Below are positions 1-12,161 of a stretch of DNA of 64,000 nt, one piece after another (within the stretch, counting starts at the first letter, position 1; every line of letters starts with the position of its first letter). Below the pieces are notes generated by a model that saw only the letters and a program-made list of their open reading frames with translations, ran no database searches and was not told the origin of the DNA. This DNA comes from Thermothelomyces thermophilus ATCC 42464 (lineage: Eukaryota; Ascomycota; Sordariomycetes; Sordariales; Chaetomiaceae): positions 1,612,001 through 1,676,000 of the forward strand of contig NC_016475.1 in NCBI RefSeq assembly GCF_000226095.1. The letters are read 5' to 3'. Both the position numbers and the translations under genes were made by a program.

Positions 1-3000
1 CTGGCTGAGGACACGTGCTATCTGGTCTGTTATCATTGTGCACTCGGTCAGGTCGGCACGGCTTTCCTTGTTGAGAAGGCCAGGCCAGGCCGGCTACGTC
101 AGCTGGCGAGTTGTTGAAAGGGGGGTGGTGGTGCGTGGCGGTTCCAATATTAGAGGCGGGGGGGTGTATGCGAGGCTCTTTATCCTTTAGAAGTGGCCGT
201 ACCGTCAGGTGTGCGTTCCCCGCCAGTGCCGAGCTGTTTGGGGGTAGCAGGCCGCGGGGATGGCGGTCGAATAGCCGCCCGACGAGAGGCCGGATCGGGG
301 AGCAATCTATCCTGGTAGGTCGTTAATCTTGACAAGGAGGCCAGTCCCTGGCTGGCGGTCCTGCACGAGCGATCCCGGCATTCCACGGGAACGGGAAGAT
401 ATTACATGGTCAGTTAGCGCAACCCGGAAGCGACCGACAGCCCCAGGGCAACAACGGCCGCGAGCCCGGATGTCGCGCACAATGGTTCCCTCTTCGGTTG
501 ACATCCCATCTATGAAAGAGAGCCGCGCGGCATGACCCCATAGTGGAACGATGGGATCGGGGTCCTTGTGCCTGGGAGTACTCGTGATGATTCCCAAGCC
601 GACACCTCCTTTCCTAACCCGGAAAGCAAAGAACACTTGACGTGTTCCGGTGCTGCTGGAGACCGCTGCGTCGGCAGAATTCTCGCGAGGCGAGCGAGGA
701 ACTAAACTCGCCAGCAACCCACGTCATCCGTCGCGTATCATTTGCGGTGCTGTCTATGTGCGTGTTCGTACATACAGCCGCTCCACTGGCGGAGCCGGGT
801 CTCGGTGCTGGGCATGGAGAGCTGAGCAGGCGATGTTGGAATTGTATTGCCGGTGCCCGAAGATGCCCATGGAGAAAGTCTTGGGTGGGGCTGTGGAGCG
901 CAGGTAGTCAGTGAGGGGGAGGCAACGTCGGGTCCCGGTCTTCCCTTACCCCCCCAATATCCCATCGGCAGATGTCAGGTCCAATCGCGCAGCCCAATTT
1001 GCAGCAAAGACTGCCAGACCCGGAATCCCGGTGGCCTGGCCACGAGCTCTCCATGCCTTGGCAGCTCGGGCCAAACGAGCCCCAACTTCTGGTGTCTCCA
1101 CATCCATGGGCTGGCTTCCCGTGTTCTTGGCCGGCTGCGGTTGCGCTACCCGTACATACGGAGTGCAGATGGCGCGCTGCAGTTCATGGAGTCCTGTCAC
1201 CTGGACGCCACCGCATGGCATCACGGCTGGGCACACCATGATAAGGAAATGCTGTGGGTGTAGTTATATAAACACTGGCAGGTTACTGTCCGCTAGTGCT
1301 TTTGTCATGTGATGGAGAATGCAAGAATAAGACAACAACATATGAAACGAAATAGAAGGGGAAAAGGAAGAAAAGGAAGAAAAGGAAAAGAAACGTTAGA
1401 AGATGGTGTTAAGATGAATTCGAACTGTCTCGTCATCGTCCCAATGCCTGGGTAGCCCTCTTGACTTAATGCAGACTGCATAATGAATACCACCCAGAAA
1501 TGCAATATTATCAAACAGAGCAGGCAGCAAGACGGTGAGAGACGTGAATGCGCAAACCGCGAGAATCCTGCAGCAATAAAAAAGCTTTCTCGGCTAGCGA
1601 TGATATGATATGACTCGGATTCGGGACATCACTTGCTGCGTGCCGGGGCAGGCAAGGACGAGTCCCAAAAAGCTGGAAACGTTTCACAACGCTTCAAACA
1701 ATGGCTAAAGAAGCTCACGTCGCTGCGATCAGGGCCCTTGCTCGAACTTTGGCCGATCAACCGGAAAAAGTAAACACCTTGAGAGACTGGCGGGAGGCTT
1801 CGCTTCGCCTCGCCGCAAGGCCGTTGGCATTGTGCGCGGCGCCCAAAAGAGCGGTCGAAACATGTGCCGAAGGACGGTGCTGAGTCGTGGCGCTAGCCTC
1901 GCTGCACTGCTGAGCTCGCGTGTCTTGGGGCCGTTTCGGCAGATGATTTACACTATAGGAGAATAGGCTTATGTAACGACGGACATGGGGGGAGGTGCAC
2001 AGTTCTCCGTAGCACCAAGTTAATCATGTGACCTTATCCCTAACAAATATATACGTCCGTATACAGTACTTCACCCTACCCCTTGCGCCTGCCCTTCGCT
2101 CTCGGCCTCTCTGAGCTATCAATCCGACCACCAGATCCTTTGAAGCCATCGATGGATCTGTAATGCCGAATAGTCAGCCGGTACCAGCTGTACCTCGCAA
2201 GTGATGGTGCCTGTGCATGCGCGATGTGCAAGCTGCTTAAATATTCCAGAGTAATTAGAATCAAGGTGATGCCACAGGCCTGAGAACTGAGGACGACATG
2301 CTGCCTGGGTACCTTCCCACGCACAAACACACAGGTAATTGCATCAACTCATTTTCAATTTATAAACTCAGAAACCAGGTCTCGCCTTCCCCTTCCCTAA
2401 GCCCTCCCCTCCACTGTTCAGCCCAAATCCGCAGACGTAACCTCTTTCCAAACCTCTTTTTTAAACACCTCCAACACCTCAAACATAACTTGCAATAAAT
2501 GTACACACTGAACATCAATTACAGCATCCAACACCATATTCACAATGCCACGTGCCCACTCTTTGGGCAACCACAGAGCCACCTGCTGTACCGTCCTCAC
2601 CACAGCCGCTTACATGCCCCGGGAAGCATCCACAACACCCTAGTCGCTCGCCATGCTGTCGGGCACTCTTGGCTTGGGAATCGTCATCGGCTGGAAGCTT
2701 CGTCCCCCCCCGTTCTCAGCTTTCTCATTATACTTCAGCAACTGACACAGCGGGATCTGCGGGGAGGCTGAAGCCGGCGCGATGATGTTTCTCGGTTGAA
2801 GCATTCATTGTCCGTGTTGCGATGTTGTGTAGTGCCGTGCCATGGCTGAATCACGTCCGGGATTGCGGTGAAACCAAAAACAAACCATAACTAGCGCGCT
2901 TGCCTAGGAAGAAGGTACGCAGCCCGCCAGCTAGGCTTGTTCAAGGCGTCGGGCACGCATACGAGCGAAAAAAGGGCCCCCACCAACCCCCCAACCCCCC

Positions 3001-3034
3001 AACCCCCGCCCCCAAAAACCAAACCAAACCAAAC

Positions 3035-3071
<37 letters not shown>

Positions 3072-3093
3072 CAGGCTCTGTTCCTCCTCTTCT
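1..3093. other. intergenic, no supported gene
   Basis: Several short overlapping open frames exist on both strands, but none shows a recognisable family, a consistent splice structure or a composition unlike chance. The stretch has a purine-rich tract at about 1340-1395 and ends in a 34-base A run (3036-3069). That run lies just downstream of the stop codon of the membrane-protein gene and reads as poly-T in that gene's sense. I see no tRNA, no rRNA and no mobile-element ends. Confidence 0.5.
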
Positions 3094-4317
3094 TCACTTC
3101 GCGGGCACGGGCAACTCGTGTGCATACACGCCGGCATGCGGCAGCTCGTGCGCGTAGGCCTCGGAGGGGGCCTCGTTCACGAAGGACGGGGCGCCGTGCT
3201 GCGGATGCTTCTGATAGGCATGGTAGTCGTCGCCGGGCTGCCCTCCCCCTCCTTCCCCCCATGCTGCCGCGGCGGCCGCTGCGTCGGGTCGGTCACTGTG
3301 GGTCGCCCCCGCCGCTGCCGCTGCCGAACGCGGGTATCTCCGCCGGATGAAGAAGGCAGCGAGAGCCATCAGCCCGAGGCCGAGGACGGCACCGACCACG
3401 GTGCCGGCGATGGCGGCCGGCGATAGACCGGGCGAAGACGACCCCCCCCCTGCTGATCCGCCGCCCGCTGTGTCACCCGCCGCGCCGCCCGCTGCTCCGT
3501 CCGTCTGTGCCGGAGTGTCGCCCGTTGATGCTGTCGGTGTGGTGTGCGACAGTGTCCCCGTGTGCGTGCTGCCGCTGCCGGCATCACGGGTTATGATGTT
3601 GTATCCGTTGACCGGGAACGCGTAGATGGTCTCGGGAGATGACGCTACGACCGTCTCGGTTGGAGCAAAGGTGATGATCGCCTGCTTGCTCGCCTCGCCA
3701 ACTCCGCCATCCGATATTGGGACCTCGGTGCCGATAAAAGTTTTGTACGATAGCGTTATGCCTGGCTCAACTGTCGACGTGCACTGGATGTAGTATCTAT
3801 CAGTTGGCGGTTGGAGCGCAGCCAACGTGAATTTTCTGTGATTCCAAGGTTATTAGCCATCCCATCCCCCTCTCCCCCTCTCTCTCCTGACTATCCTGCC
3901 CTCCCCCCCCCTTCTCCCCCCCCCGGGCTGAGTTAGGGGACCCAGGGGACAAACATACGGAGGACAGCAGTAGGTAAACTGTGTCTCGCCCGCCGAGTTG
4001 CTCTTCAAGACGGTGCTGTGAACAGCGCTCCAGGCCTCGGGACAGACAAAGGTCGGCCCCAACGCCGTCGACGGGGTCGTGTTAGGGTTCTGCCCCAGCC
4101 ATGCCGAGTGCTGTGGGACGTAGCAGCTCGATGCCTCCGGGTTGGCTCCAGCGACTACGGCGCGGGGATCGTAGGCGACCATGGTAGTCTCCATGAGGGC
4201 CCGATACAGGTATTTCTCGCACCCCGGTGCGGAGGGCCATGGTGTCGGCACCGGGTAGAAGAGGACGGGGGTACCGGACAGATTGCCCACTGTCGGCTGG
4301 GTGGCGGTGGCCGGCAT
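3094..4317 (-). CDS. single-pass membrane protein with Cys-containing N-terminal domain
   Basis: Two exons, complement of 3959-4317 and 3094-3835. The 123-bp intron has donor GTATGT and acceptor CAG, and the phases match (two bases left over, then one). The product is about 366 residues. Residues 1-120 hold several Cys, including a CCPP motif at the splice junction. Next comes a Gly/Ser/Thr/Ala-rich stalk, one hydrophobic helix at about 260-283 followed by the stop-transfer Arg cluster IRRRY, and an Ala-, Gly- and His-rich cytoplasmic tail. This layout resembles fungal wall-sensor-like or Mid2-like single-pass proteins, but I recognise no named domain and no clear N-terminal signal peptide. 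The start at 4317 is the first ATG of the frame. The intron contains long C runs. Structure is well supported; function is unknown. Confidence 0.75.
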
Positions 4318-5993
4318 TGTTGTGTTTTCTTGAAGGACTCGACCTCTATAGAGATCCTAGGACGCCCACCGCCGTGATCACACACAAAATCAACGCGGTC
4401 AGGTCGGTCGCCCGTGGGGTGCGGAGGGGACCAGCATTTTTTTTCTACGCCACCCCCTTCGGCCCCCAACAAACCACGAGGTAACGATTGAGAGCGCAGG
4501 TTGCCCCGATGTGATCCTGCTGCTGACGCGCTGTGGGCCACTGGCGGCTACACAACGTGTAGGTTCCTCGAATGGGAGCATTTCCCGTTGCCAGGGCCCT
4601 TAAGCGATGTTTCTTACGGATTTGGACCCCAACCTTGTCCGATAGGCCAATAACTAACCCGCTTAAGCGCCCGGCGGGTGGTCGTCCAGGGAGGTTGTCT
4701 TGACAAGATTGCGGAGATTCAGTGTGAATCTCTCATTGTGGTAGGACATTTAATTAAATGTCCTCCTCTCCCTCCTACGTCCCAAGTGTAGATGGGATGC
4801 CAATAGACAGGCGTCTTGTCCAGTGTTTCCGGATGCTTCTCAAGACAAGTCGGTTGGCGTAATCGATGCTCGATTAAAGGCTTAAAAGGGATGCGCTTTT
4901 GAGGTCGTTGTGAAGAGGCTATTCCAGGCTCAGTACGGGGATCTTACGGCTCGGCGGCCACTGGGCGACGGTGCCCAACGTCGGGAACTTCAACTTCGTG
5001 GTCGGCGGATTCTCCTCCGGACACGCAGTGGGATTCTTTGCGGACTTTGTTGCGCCACGGATATCAGGAATGACAGGAGAGACCCAGGAGCCTTGTTTTC
5101 TTCCTTGATCGGGGGAAGGACTTCATCAATATATCTGGAGCATTCGAGGGCGGCTGGGAATGTTCTGTATAATTGCTCGAGATCCTGGTGGTTGAGACGG
5201 GAACTCTGACGCGCAATGCCGCAGAGACCGAGCTTCTTCGCCCTGATGTCCCCGGTATTATCCTAGGCTCGCTCTTTTCGGCAACTTATCTACCAGGCCA
5301 CGCAAATTGTGCACGAACCAATATAAAGGACCAAAAGCCATCTCCATGGTCCCTGTCTTACACGGTAAATGGTACGTTTATATAAGCAGATGGAAGGACA
5401 CAAACTGTAAGATAATTACTCGCTGCCAAGTTGCCAACCGAAACCAATGCTCCCGAAGCGCCCAATAAACCAAAGAAGAAGAAAAATGCATGTCCTACGA
5501 GCATTGCTCGCCGTTCCGAAGCTAACAGCGACCAAGTCTGGCCCAAGTTTCGATGCAGAACGGGACCTCGAATCAGAAGCAGGTATAGGAATAGGCGAAG
5601 AGCGAGAAGGGGGAGGGGACGTCAAGGCGCAGCGGGGTGTTGTTGTTGGGGCTTTCCGCGTCGTGGCGAGACGCGGCCGAGTCGGCGGGTGATGGCGTCC
5701 TCGAGACAACAGCGGAATCCAGGCGTGTCTCTTCCTCTTCGTTCGGGGCCATCTAGGCCGCCGAATCCTCGTCAGAGAAAAACGCCTTCCGGTCGAGCAC
5801 CGGAAACGCCTCGTTGTCCAATGCCGACAGACCCTCACGCCCCGGCAGCACGCGGCAGCGAACCGAGGGTTGGTCTAGGCGTCGACGGTGTCGCCACACC
5901 CGACGCCGCACCCAGACACGATCAGCGTGGGGCTCCCTTCACTCCCGCACTTTCACCTCCATTGCTCAGCCGAGTCCCCAACGCATCAGCCCC
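4318..5993. other. intergenic with a possible coding relic
   Basis: No intact gene. Around 4930-5180 two adjacent frames on the plus strand give protein-like text: one around 4975-5100 is rich in Gly, Phe and Val, and the next resumes around 5112-5170. Each ends quickly in a stop. This looks like a decayed or frameshifted gene fragment, but I cannot name a family. The rest, including the GC-rich 5450-5990 stretch next to the NPC1 stop codon, shows nothing I can support. Confidence 0.35.
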
Positions 5994-8900
5994 CTAGTCC
6001 TCTTCCGAATCCGACTCCCCCTCCGGCATAAGAGCCCGATACCGCCGACTGGCAAGATCCTCCTCTAGGCTGCCCTCGCTCTCCGGGTCAACGTACCCCT
6101 CCCCACCGACGAGCGACAGGGCGACAGGCAGGAAGACCAGCGCATGGGTGGCCGCAAACACCACCAGCGCCACCCATACTCGGAAGTAATAAATCTCGAA
6201 TATCTTGCTCCGCGTGAAGGCAAGCACCGCCACGCCGAGGACCTTTGTGATCGTGATACCCGAAAACACGCTGCCCCCGACGTTCGCCAGCGCCGTCCAC
6301 GCGCGGGCGTCGCGGCCGCGGAACCGGTTGCGAGCGCGCTCCATGAAGGTGCGCGAGGGGAACATGAAGGCGCGGGCGACGTGGGCGCAGAATTCGACGG
6401 CAATGCCGACGCAGATAATGAGGTTGACGAGCGAGACGGCGTTGAGGCTGACGCCCATGAGCGCCATGGCGCCGAGGATGTCCACGAGGGCCATGGCCAC
6501 CGTGGCCGTCACGACCGCGGCGGTGAGGACGGATCCGAGCAGGAGAGAAGAGACGACAAAGACGATGGCACCGGCCGAGCCGAGGAGGGCGGCTGTCAGC
6601 CGGATGATGGAGGCGTACTGGTCGAAGAAGATGTAGAAGACGGAGTAAGGGAAGACGGAGAGACCCGTGCTGGAGCTGATGTCGTGCGCAATGCGACGGG
6701 CCGAGGCGTACGCCTTGATGAAGTCGTCTTGGCTGCGGAGCGGGGAGTGCATGGTACGGAAGTGGCTGGCGCGGATCGTGCTACGCTCCGAGTCCACGGC
6801 AACGGCGGACCCGTACGACGCCTGCCCCGCCAGGGGGCAGTCCTCGTTGGTCGGGGAGGTCAGGAACCTTTCGAGATAGTAAATAAACTCGTCCCCTTCG
6901 GGCATGCCGGCCATGGTGATATTCCATGGCGGGTCGCGCCGCCAGAAGCACGGCTTGCGGCGGTCGACGCAGCAAGCCTCGTTGTCGGGGTTCAGCCACT
7001 GGAAGAAATCATCCAGCCACCCGGCGGTGGGAGACGCGATGTACGACACGCCCTCCCGCTTGCGTTCCTGCTCGAGGATATTGGTCAGCGAGAGCTGCTG
7101 GCAGGTAGTGAAGCGTGAGCAGATCTTCTGCTGCTGCTCCCTCTGCGTGGCGTTGAACTCTCGCGTGACGAAATATACGGGCGGGCCGGAGTCGAAGTAG
7201 TCGTAGAGGTCGTTGAAGTACGGGATAAGGTACGAGTCATCGGGAATAGCAACACGCTGATCCAATCCAAGCTTAACCTCCGGCAGCAGCGCGACCGCAG
7301 CAGCAAAGACTCCGAGGAAGGCGGCGATGACGGCCGCCTTGGTCTTCTTCTTCAGCAGCCTCGGTGCGTACGTCTTGCCGACGAACTGCTGCAGCATGCC
7401 CTCCGCAGGCACCTCATAGTAGCGGGCGCCGTTGCTCCCGCCGTTCCCGTTCAGATGTATCCTCGCCGACTTGACCTGCACGCACGGAAAGCAATCCGCC
7501 CGCGAGTCCTCGACCCTGATCTGGCTGAGCGTGAGGACAGAGACGAACATGGTGACTTGGAGGAGGGCATTGATGAACACCGCTCCGGCAGCGTAGATGG
7601 CAAAATTGCGCACGGCGGGCATTCCGACAAATGCGCCTAGCGCAAAGCAGATCGTCTCGGTGATGGCGGAGAACAGGATCGAGGGGCCCATACGGCCGAG
7701 CGCTCGGGAGATTCGAACCTCGACCACGTCATCAGGATGACTGATGTTGATCCGCTCAAACTCGTGGACGATGAGGAAGATGTTGTCGACGCCAACAGCC
7801 AGAACAATGAAGGGAATGACGTCGACAATGATGAGGGTAGCCTTGAGTCCTGCCCAGGAAAAGAGACCAATGGACGCCGTGATGGACATGAGAACGATGA
7901 CGATGCCCACCACGCCGAGCGTAAACTTGGACTCCACGAACGAGATGGCCGGGTTGCGCAGCAGATCGCGGAACGACAGCGTCGTGGAACCAAGGGCGAT
8001 GGATGCATAGAGGAACATGATGATATAGCTGATGACGATGATCTTGGCATCCGTGTTGGTCGACTTGTTGAGCTCCTCCTCCAGGCTGATCTCGGTAGAG
8101 AATGAGAGCCTAAGGTTTCGCTCCTTGGCTTCGTCCTGAAGGGCCAGCAGCCGGTTATTCATCGCTTCCTCCCAGTCCATCGCGCGGGCTGCCTCGGGTG
8201 AACCTTCGGGGTAGTTGTTTAAGACCCAGGTGACCGTCATGGCTGTCGCGTCAGCGGGGTCACCCGACTCGGAGTAGCCTCCGAGAATCATATTCGGCTC
8301 CAAAGGCTGGCCGTATTCGGGACGGCACCCAACCGGGGAATCGGCGCACTCCCTCAACTTGGCCTTCCAGCCATGTCGGTCTACTTCCTCCGGGTCGTTG
8401 TGGAAGTAAGCCGCGACGGACTGAACGACGCAAGCATCCCCAGCAGGTTTGAGGCAGAGATCCTGGAGCGTGCTGCCGTACTTGCTACCCCTGAGGTTCC
8501 GGATGCTCGCCTCCACGTCGATCCACCAAAGGAGCGTGTCGTAGCTCAAGACCGGGCCCGGTGCCGAGGCGTTGAGGTCGTTAACCAGGAAGATCTTCTC
8601 CGTGCGGTAAAATGGCCCAAAGTTCTCGTCGAAGAAGGCCTTCTCTTGCGCCGCCTCGGACGTCGGGCTCACCCACAGGCGGGCCGGGTCCTTCTCGATC
8701 TCAAAGTGGAACCAGCCGAAGCTGAGCAACAGCACCACCAGCGTGCTAGTAGCGATAGTCAAGGCGGGGAACCGCGCAGCCGTGTGTCCCAACCGCGAGA
8801 AGGCGGCATCGCACCAGGTGTTGACAATGTATGCGTTTCGAGGGCGATCGAACATGGCACCGTTTTGGGTGAGGTATCCCTCGTCCTCATCGTCGCTCGG

Positions 8901-9824
8901 TGTCGCGTCCGTGAGCAGCCGTAAGCGCTCGCTCCTCCGCTTCGCGTGTCTGGTCCATACAAAGCGTCCGACCACGGCAGCGAGGAAGACGAAGAGCGCG
9001 ACGCCGTATGTGAGGATAGACGCGAACGACAGGCATGGCAGCGCACCGACATGACACGAGCCCTCTTCTTTGACCGCCGGCAGCTTGGGGCAGACTTGGG
9101 GACAGTCGATGCAGGCGCACCGGAAGCTGGGGTCCTCGTCGTTGCACTTCTTGGGCGTCATCTCGAGCGGACCCATGTTCTCCTCGGGATAGCTCGTCGG
9201 GAAGTTGATCTGGAAGGGCGAACCCCCGAACCGCTCCTGGCCGAGAAACTTGAGCAATTGGGCGTGGTTCTTGGCGCCGCCTCCGATCAGATCCATGGCC
9301 CTCGAGTTGGTCGGCCCAAACTTGACGTCCTTGCAACTGTTATAGAAGCCTGATCCGTACTCCTCCGATATCAGCTGGTCCAGCTCCCTCACCAGCGTCT
9401 TCCCGTTCTTCTCCATCGTCTTGGTCACGTTGATGAAGAGGGACTGATCGGGCGAGCAGGTGAATGTGCAGAACATGTTGTAGAAGTTGTCTTTGCACGC
9501 GGGACACGTGGAGATAATCTGATTCGCCGTCTGTAGATTCGACTTGAGCGCGTCGACCTGCTCCGCGGTGCAGCAAACGGGGCCCTGGGCCCATTTCGGA
9601 CCGCAGAGCTCAACCAGCTGCCCACGCAGTTTGGCGTCTGGTTCCTCGGCGAGCCCATTGTCGACGCAGGGCAGCTGGCTGCCGAAAAAGCTCTTTGAGC
9701 CGCAATGCCCTCGAATCGCGCAGCGTCCGGCTTCGTGTTTCGGAGTATAGACGTCGGCGGCGACGGAACCGAGCGTCGTCAGCAGGAGCCCGCCCGATGC
9801 GACGAGTCCAGGAAGTTTCGTCAT
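5994..9824 (-). CDS. NCR1: NPC1/NCR1 Niemann-Pick C1 family sterol transporter
   Basis: Intron-free frame of 1276 residues, the usual length of the family. It moves sterol from the lumen of the vacuole/lysosome into its membrane. A hydrophobic signal peptide (about 1-23) is followed by the Cys-rich NPC1 N-terminal domain with the early CAIRGHCG motif (about 24-255), a first membrane segment near 270-295, a second near 355-380, and a large lumenal loop. The sterol-sensing domain follows (about 590-770) and contains VGVDNIFLI. A second Cys-containing lumenal loop comes next, then a C-terminal block of five helices (about 1085-1240) with VGIAVEFCAH. The two VGVD/VGIA segments match the duplicated RND-type core. 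The start at 9824 gives the signal peptide directly. The acidic Ser/Glu/Asp tail has no obvious sorting motif that I can name. Confidence 0.97.
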   Translation of the reverse strand: MTKLPGLVASGGLLLTTLGSVAADVYTPKHEAGRCAIRGHCGSKSFFGSQLPCVDNGLAEEPDAKLRGQLVELCGPKWAQGPVCCTAEQVDALKSNLQTANQIISTCPACKDNFYNMFCTFTCSPDQSLFINVTKTMEKNGKTLVRELDQLISEEYGSGFYNSCKDVKFGPTNSRAMDLIGGGAKNHAQLLKFLGQERFGGSPFQINFPTSYPEENMGPLEMTPKKCNDEDPSFRCACIDCPQVCPKLPAVKEEGSCHVGALPCLSFASILTYGVALFVFLAAVVGRFVWTRHAKRRSERLRLLTDATPSDDEDEGYLTQNGAMFDRPRNAYIVNTWCDAAFSRLGHTAARFPALTIATSTLVVLLLSFGWFHFEIEKDPARLWVSPTSEAAQEKAFFDENFGPFYRTEKIFLVNDLNASAPGPVLSYDTLLWWIDVEASIRNLRGSKYGSTLQDLCLKPAGDACVVQSVAAYFHNDPEEVDRHGWKAKLRECADSPVGCRPEYGQPLEPNMILGGYSESGDPADATAMTVTWVLNNYPEGSPEAARAMDWEEAMNNRLLALQDEAKERNLRLSFSTEISLEEELNKSTNTDAKIIVISYIIMFLYASIALGSTTLSFRDLLRNPAISFVESKFTLGVVGIVIVLMSITASIGLFSWAGLKATLIIVDVIPFIVLAVGVDNIFLIVHEFERINISHPDDVVEVRISRALGRMGPSILFSAITETICFALGAFVGMPAVRNFAIYAAGAVFINALLQVTMFVSVLTLSQIRVEDSRADCFPCVQVKSARIHLNGNGGSNGARYYEVPAEGMLQQFVGKTYAPRLLKKKTKAAVIAAFLGVFAAAVALLPEVKLGLDQRVAIPDDSYLIPYFNDLYDYFDSGPPVYFVTREFNATQREQQQKICSRFTTCQQLSLTNILEQERKREGVSYIASPTAGWLDDFFQWLNPDNEACCVDRRKPCFWRRDPPWNITMAGMPEGDEFIYYLERFLTSPTNEDCPLAGQASYGSAVAVDSERSTIRASHFRTMHSPLRSQDDFIKAYASARRIAHDISSSTGLSVFPYSVFYIFFDQYASIIRLTAALLGSAGAIVFVVSSLLLGSVLTAAVVTATVAMALVDILGAMALMGVSLNAVSLVNLIICVGIAVEFCAHVARAFMFPSRTFMERARNRFRGRDARAWTALANVGGSVFSGITITKVLGVAVLAFTRSKIFEIYYFRVWVALVVFAATHALVFLPVALSLVGGEGYVDPESEGSLEEDLASRRYRALMPEGESDSEED

Positions 9825-10756
9825 GGTCGTTGAGATTAGCCGCTCAGCGGCACGACCGAGCGGGAAATCTCAAACTAGTAAATGCCGAATCAATGTCCCT
9901 TCGTGTCGATTGTAGATGCAGATGCGAGTATCGTGACAATCGAGGTTTTGCGGTGTGGGTGATGAGGTTTGTTGGGAAGCTGCTGAAACTGTTACCCCAA
10001 ACCTGGAAAGGCCCAAGCCGACGACCACCCCCGGAACCGGCCGCCTGCCTGCTGCGCTGTCATGCCCTCATGCGTCATGCGGGTCGCGGACAGACGCGCA
10101 GATCGAGCGTTGATTGGTGGGTCTTTCTGGGGTGTTGGCCCCTGTTCCTGGGTTGCCGTTTGGTGGCTGGGGTTGGAGCTAGGCTACACCACGTACACTA
10201 GGCCCTGTCAGGGGACCACGAGGCCTCTGTTTCGGCCTCGGGTTGTGGCCCAGGAAGGAAAAAGCAGCACAAAGGAACATGGACAGCGGAGCTAACACAG
10301 ACGGATACTGAGACCAGACACGTGCTTGTGTGAGACGTGTGCCATAGTTTGTATTCACGGATTCCACTACGGAGTACTCCGTACTTCCTATCGAGAACTC
10401 CGTACCTACACCACTCTACCGGGTTAAGTGTCTGAAAAACTTCCGAGACCGTTCCACAAACAGCACGCTGAATCTTATGTTTCAAGCTTGGTCTGGCTCT
10501 TCCTGTCATCTCACCTCAACCCAAGGTTGCCAGGCAGATCTCATCCAAACAAACACATGGGTATCTCTCAGTGTGTTCTCCAAAATTGTACCATCACTGT
10601 ACCAATAACCCCATAACGCAGACCACCACCATAAGTCAGCCGAAACAAGACCCTAGCCCTAGCCGAATTGGTTCCATCCATAAACCGTGAGTACGGCCGG
10701 CTCGGCCACTTCCGCGGTATGCTGGTACGCACAAGGCGCGCGTCAGCCCGCGCCCC
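9825..10756. other. intergenic between NPC1 and Smr-domain genes
   Basis: Contains the NPC1 5' flank and the 3' flank of the Smr-domain gene. No further gene is seen. A perfect 16-base palindrome, TACGGAGTACTCCGTA, lies near 10369-10384, and a second CTCCGTAC follows at about 10399. The same motif recurs in other intergenic stretches of the window. Confidence 0.5.
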
Positions 10757-12161
10757 TCAGATCCTTCCCGTCACATAAAAGCCGCCGGTCAACGTCTCCA
10801 CACGCCATCCATCGTTTTTAAGGTACGCCCCGACCGCCTGCCGCAGCCGCGACACCCCTCCGGCGCTGTGCTTCCCCACGCCGGTAACGACAGTGAAGCC
10901 CTCCCGTTTCGCCAGCGCCTTGCGGTCCTCTCCGAGGCTGTTCCACCAGGCCCAAACCCGCTGCTTGGTGATGCGCACTCCGTCCATAACGAAGACCCCG
11001 TGGAGATCAAGGACGGTGGCGGTGCTCTGTTGGTCGACGTGTGCCTCGGCCGCCCTCGAGAGATGAGCCCTCAGCAAGTTCCTCTCCTCTCTGGCACGGT
11101 CGGTGTAGACAACGGCGCCTTGTCGGCCGAGGGGGCCCATTCGGCGGAGGGCGGCGGCGGAGCGTAGGCTGGAGGCACCAAAATCGGTGTTTGTCGGCGG
11201 GGGCAATATTGGCGGCTGGAGTGGTCGGACTGATGGTGCTGGAAGGGCAGCAAGCGGCTGCGCTGCAGGAGCCCGCCCTGCACGTGCGCCCCTCGAGTTC
11301 GTCGGAGCGACGAAGTCCTTGGCACCCTCCAGTTCGCTATCGTCCACGGTAGACGACACGACGTTGTACTTTACCGCCACGAGCTTCTTCTTGTTCTTCG
11401 CATTGCCTTTGTGCGCACGGCCAGCTCCACTGTTGGAGGGTTTCCCATCGTCATCCGGGGCAAAGAATCCATCAATACCCTTGGGAAGGAGACCTTCCTC
11501 CTCGAGATACTGGAAATTGAGAAGCTCGTCAAACGCGCGTTCCAGGTTGCCGTCATACCGCTTGAGCACCAGCTTGAGCTTGTAGTCCTTCCACCTGTCC
11601 TGGAAGACCAGCTTCAGTTCCTGCATCTTTTCATCTTCGCTTAGATCGGTCTGCTCGGTGAGTCTCTGATTCTCGGAACGATCAGAGAAATCCGAGATGG
11701 TAGTGGCATACTCGGCCGATGAGTCGACCCCATTGCCGCTGGTCGTCGTCTCATCAAGCAACAACCCTTCAATTTCGGCCACGCTACTCAGGCCCGAGGG
11801 GTCAAACCCACTAGCTGCTTCAGCGCGTGCCGGTTCGGCTAGCTGACTCAGAACATCTTTAATCTCATCGTAGTCCTTCACAAGGTCCCGTTCGTTGGAG
11901 ATTGAGAGGATAAGAGACTCATCCAGGACTGATCCATACTCCGCCTGCAAATGACAGTCAGTACGAGCCTGTTCTGACAGGCGGAGCGGCCCTGGTGGAA
12001 GGGGTTGCTAGCAACAGACGGCGCTCTAGAACACTCGCAAGCACTGAATAAACCCTCCTCCAGGTCGAAGGCACAATAAGGAAAACACGCACAAGAAGCC
12101 TCTTCCGATTTTGGTCAGCAACGTCTCCGTCTGCGTCGTCCGGCGGGCGAGGTTCATTCAT
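10757..12161 (-). CDS. Smr-domain protein with CUE-like segment
   Basis: Two exons, complement of 12093-12161 and 10757-11944, separated by a 148-bp intron (donor GTGCGT, acceptor CAG, both phase 0). The product is 418 residues. Splicing joins the 23-residue Pro/Asp-rich start directly to the EYGSVLDESLIL segment, which is typical of the fungal family. A short helical region resembling a CUE/UBA fold lies near residues 125-170. The C-terminal 85 residues are an Smr domain with the LDLHG motif and the TGVGKHS segment, which in this family binds nucleic acid and in some members cuts it. A basic low-complexity linker rich in Pro, Ala and Arg lies between. A nucleic-acid-binding or nuclease role follows from the Smr fold; the substrate is unknown. 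The fold call is firm, the precise role is inference. Confidence 0.9.

Noticed and set aside
1701-1883. 60-codon open frame
   Set aside because: No recognisable motif, no splice context and composition typical of chance frames in this GC range.
3036-3069. A34 run as a retroposon tail
   Set aside because: No target duplication and no LINE- or SINE-like sequence next to it. Similar homopolymers occur throughout intergenic DNA here.
6144-7118. Long plus-strand open frame opposite NPC1
   Set aside because: Shadow of a GC-rich coding region; the sense frame is a complete, well-known transporter.
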